Assembly: GCF_024437655.1 (NCBI RefSeq)
Contig: NZ_JANBVF010000008.1
Location: 1-64,000, forward strand
Source: Chitinolyticbacter albus
GTDB lineage: Bacteria; Pseudomonadota; Gammaproteobacteria; Burkholderiales; Chitinibacteraceae
Direction of reading: 5' to 3'
Length of the DNA stretch: 64,000 nt
Shown piece after piece: positions 62,108 to 64,000 of the stretch (position 1 is the first letter of the stretch; every line of letters starts with the position of its first letter). The translations under genes were made by a program, and so were the position numbers. Below the pieces are notes generated by a model. The model was not told where the DNA came from, searched no databases, and worked only from the letters and a program-made list of their open reading frames with translations.

Positions 62108-63176
62108 GCGCGGCCTCATCGGCATCGGCGATGCCGTATTGAGTGCCGGCCAATGCCAGCCCCGCCGCGTCGAACTGGCGGGCCAGCAGGCCCTGGCCGT
62201 CGCGCAGCAACGCCAGCGTTTCCGGATTTTCCGCGGCAAATTGCAGATTGAACTGACCTTGATACAGCGTGGCGGAAATCGAGATCGGCCCCAGGTTCGG
62301 CAAATCGAGGTTGAGCCAGGTTTGCCAGCGCTGCGCCTCGGTATCAACCTGGCCATCGGCGTCACGCTCGTTTTCCAGCTGCAACTGCCACTTCAGTGGC
62401 TGGCCTTCCCATGCCTGCCCCTGCCAGACCACCGGGCGTTGCTCGATGGTGTCGAGCTGCTGTCGCACCAGCCCCTTGAGCATGGCCTCGGCCTCAGGGC
62501 TGGCTTTCTGCTCGCCGCGCAGCAACTGCTCGATGACGTTGCCGGCACCGCTGCGGGCGCCACTTTCCCGGGTGCCCTCCGTTTCCTGCGGATGCAGAGG
62601 CAAGGAGGATCTCATCTGCGCCTGCGGCTCGCGCAGCAGCGCCTGCAGGCTGCGCTGCCCATTCACCCACTCCGCCTGGTGCGATTCATAGAACAGGCCG
62701 CTTTCGGACAGCACGCCAGCGAGGCGAGTCGCCAGGGTGGCAGGGTCCGGCTTGCCTTCGGGCATCAACGGCGTCTGCCCCTGCAGCGTGACAGGCACCT
62801 TAGTCTCGCCGCCCCGGCCTGTGGTCAACAAGGAAGTGAGGTAGCGCGCGGCCTGGCTGAGCGCGGCTTCACGGCTCTGCGGCAGCGCCTGCTGCTGGCT
62901 GAGCGCGAAGGTGAGTTTGGGATCGCGAGCGACCACCGTCAGATCGAGCTCCTCGCCAGCCTGGGTATTGCGTGGCAGATTGAGATCGAGCAACTGGTCC
63001 TTCACCAGCACGGCAAAGCGGCCATTGGGCAATTGCTGGGTGACGGTGGCGTTCACGCGCTCACCGACCGTGAACCTGGCGGTCTCGTCCGGCGAGGTCT
63101 TGAGAACTTCGATCAGCCCCTGCTGGGTCTTGACGTAGAGCTGCAGCAGGCTGGTCGGGGCGTTGCCGGGCAGCAT
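62097..63176 (-). CDS. fliK: Flagellar hook-length control protein (FliK-like)
   Basis: 359-residue protein. A Gln/Leu-rich N-terminal half (e.g. GERVNATVTQQLPNGRFAVLVKD) leads to a FliK C-terminal domain (about 250-345; WQTWLNLDLPNLGPISISATLYQGQFNL region, key motif LPNLGPISI) that contacts the FlhB switch. Pairing with an FlhB-like protein downstream supports this. Somewhat divergent from classical FliK. Start ATG at 63176, one base... adjacent to the DUF2802 stop. Confidence 0.82.
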   Translation of the reverse strand: MLPGNAPTSLLQLYVKTQQGLIEVLKTSPDETARFTVGERVNATVTQQLPNGRFAVLVKDQLLDLNLPRNTQAGEELDLTVVARDPKLTFALSQQQALPQSREAALSQAARYLTSLLTTGRGGETKVPVTLQGQTPLMPEGKPDPATLATRLAGVLSESGLFYESHQAEWVNGQRSLQALLREPQAQMRSSLPLHPQETEGTRESGARSGAGNVIEQLLRGEQKASPEAEAMLKGLVRQQLDTIEQRPVVWQGQAWEGQPLKWQLQLENERDADGQVDTEAQRWQTWLNLDLPNLGPISISATLYQGQFNLQFAAENPETLALLRDGQGLLARQFDAAGLALAGTQYGIADADEAAHGT

Positions 63177-63178
63177 GG

Positions 63179-63568
63179 TCAGCCCTGGCGCTCGGCGCGA
63201 TACAGCGCAACGATAAGGTCTGCCTCACCGCGACTGATGCCGCACTCGCGGATCATGGCGTCGACTTCGGCGCCGGCGCGGGCCATGCGGATCGCGTGTG
63301 CATAGGGTGTTTCGGTATCCGCCTCGACTTCGACCAGTGCTTCTTCCTGCAAATGCGCACTCATCGCCAGGCGCAGTTTCAGCCCCTCGACTTCGCGGCG
63401 CAGGTGATCGATTTCGTCCTCGAGCTCGGTCTGGCGCCGGCTGACATCGAGATCCGGCGCCCGCACGCGTACCTTGCGCAGAAACAGCAGCAGTTGGGCA
63501 ATGTAAAACACGACGAGTCCCAGCCCGACATAGAGCAACTGCGGCCAGGTGAGGACGAAGGCGTTCAT
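63179..63568 (-). CDS. DUF2802 membrane protein
   Basis: 129-residue protein of the DUF2802 family: one N-terminal helix (LLYVGLGLVVFYIAQLLLFL), a coiled coil (about residues 45-75, RRQTELEDEIDHLRREVEGL) and a C-terminal helix-turn-helix-like end (ECGISRGEADLIVALYR). These proteins often sit among flagellar or chemotaxis genes; their function is not known. ATG at 63568 chosen over an upstream in-frame start. Confidence 0.8.
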   Translation of the reverse strand: MNAFVLTWPQLLYVGLGLVVFYIAQLLLFLRKVRVRAPDLDVSRRQTELEDEIDHLRREVEGLKLRLAMSAHLQEEALVEVEADTETPYAHAIRMARAGAEVDAMIRECGISRGEADLIVALYRAERQG

Positions 63569-63632
63569 GCTTGCCGTCTCCAAAAGCAATCCCATTCGCT
63601 AAGCGTATACGACACCACAGCGCGCTGCCGCT

Positions 63633-63953
63633 TCAAACGCGGTAGGCCCGGTCCAGCTTGGACGAGTTCTGCAGGACGTTCATCATGGCCTGCAACTCGG
63701 GCTTCCAGGCCTCGGCCAGCGCGGTCAGCTCGGCGATCGCATTCTGAAGGTTATCCATCAGCTGCGTCAGCTGATCCTGTTCCTGGGGCGAATATTGTGT
63801 CCAATCGATGTCGTGCAATGCCTGGTGCAGCGCGATCCAGATCGGTTGGCGCTCCAAGAGGTCATCCCAGCGCTGCTCGTGCGCATCCGCCAGCATCTGA
63901 GCGGCCAGCACGTCCAGCGCACGCAGCGTATGCGTGATATCAGGCCTTGCCAT
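63633..63953 (-). CDS. fliT: Flagellar chaperone FliT
   Basis: 106-residue all-helical protein. It fits FliT, the chaperone of the filament cap FliD and an anti-activator in some species. Evidence is the length, helical pattern (LRALDVLAAQMLADAHEQRWDDLLE) and its position right after fliS, overlapping it by 14 bases. Confidence 0.8.
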   Translation of the reverse strand: MARPDITHTLRALDVLAAQMLADAHEQRWDDLLERQPIWIALHQALHDIDWTQYSPQEQDQLTQLMDNLQNAIAELTALAEAWKPELQAMMNVLQNSSKLDRAYRV

Positions 63954-64000
63954 AGCTGAGCGTTCCGCGATTGTCGTCCTGCTGCGCGCCGGCTTCCTGC
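63940..64000 (-). CDS. fliS: Flagellar secretion chaperone FliS, C-terminal end (partial)
   Basis: The last 19 codons of a gene continuing beyond the window edge. The frame reads ...QQDDNRGTLSYGKA and stops at 63942-63940. The GYGKA-like end and position directly before fliT identify FliS, the flagellin chaperone. Too short for an independent call. Confidence 0.7.
   Translation of the reverse strand, partial: QEAGAQQDDNRGTLSYGKA

Noticed and set aside
1-64000. CRISPR arrays, insertion sequences, phage or integrase genes
   Set aside because: No regularly spaced repeats, terminal inverted repeats with transposase frames, or integrase-type proteins were seen on either strand.

Overview
The window is GC-rich chromosomal DNA of a Gram-negative, flagellated betaproteobacterium. 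The order truA-trpF-trpB-trpA-accD-folC-SPOR-cvpA-purF-metZ, a 7Fe ferredoxin, rpsF-priB-rpsR-rplI, cmk-rpsA-ihfB-lapA-lapB-pyrF and FimV fit a Neisseriales-type genome (Chromobacterium/Chitinibacter relatives). That placement is inferred from gene order and not tested. No rRNA, tRNA, CRISPR, transposase or phage gene was recognised. No stretch longer than about 270 bases lacks a gene.

Region 1 (1-11.9 kb, minus strand): a short secreted protein in a low-GC edge, then a tetR-MFP-RND-OMF multidrug efflux operon with a palindromic operator, a sugE-type SMR exporter preceded by a very clear guanidine-II (mini-ykkC) riboswitch, trpS with a C-terminal extension, metZ and purF. Region 2 (12-22 kb, minus): cvpA, a SPOR protein, folC, accD, trpA, trpB, trpF, truA, an ECF-T-like membrane protein and fimV. 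Region 3 (22-27 kb): gluQRS divergent from fdxA, then the S6/PriB/S18/L9 operon with a candidate S6:S18-binding leader, then a diguanylate cyclase. Region 4 (27-38 kb, minus): rfaE1, ugd, pyrF, lapB, lapA, ihfB, rpsA, cmk, an aldo/keto reductase, tyrA, a META-domain protein and DAHP synthase. Region 5 (38-42 kb): an MFS transporter, pgsA, a DUF4442 hotdog protein, a GNAT acetyltransferase and a small periplasmic protein.

Region 6 (41.9-58.4 kb, all minus) is the standout: a compact 19-gene, almost gap-free aryl-polyene (APE, xanthomonadin/flexirubin-like) pigment cluster. It encodes a chain-length-factor-like KS, an AGPAT-type acyltransferase, two ACPs, a COG4648 membrane protein, an acyl ligase fused to a dehydratase-like hotdog domain, a GT2 glycosyltransferase, an LpxL-type acyltransferase, an aromatic ammonia lyase, a thioesterase, a LolA-like carrier, an MMPL exporter, a small unknown membrane protein, a flavin oxidoreductase, a DUF3261 lipoprotein, a catalytic KS, a dehydratase, a ketoreductase and a second catalytic KS. 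Read together: an aromatic acid starter is made (lyase), activated and loaded on an ACP (ligase), extended and reduced to a conjugated polyene (KS/CLF, KR, DH), attached to a lipid/sugar anchor (acyltransferases, GT2) and moved to the outer membrane (MMPL, LolA-like, DUF3261). The cluster lies between uvrC and pgsA, which are neighbours in many proteobacteria, so it looks like an insertion at that junction.

Region 7 (58.6-64 kb, minus): uvrC, a YbjJ-like MFS transporter and a flagellar block (flhB-like C-terminal protein, fliK, DUF2802 protein, fliT, and the end of fliS cut by the window edge).
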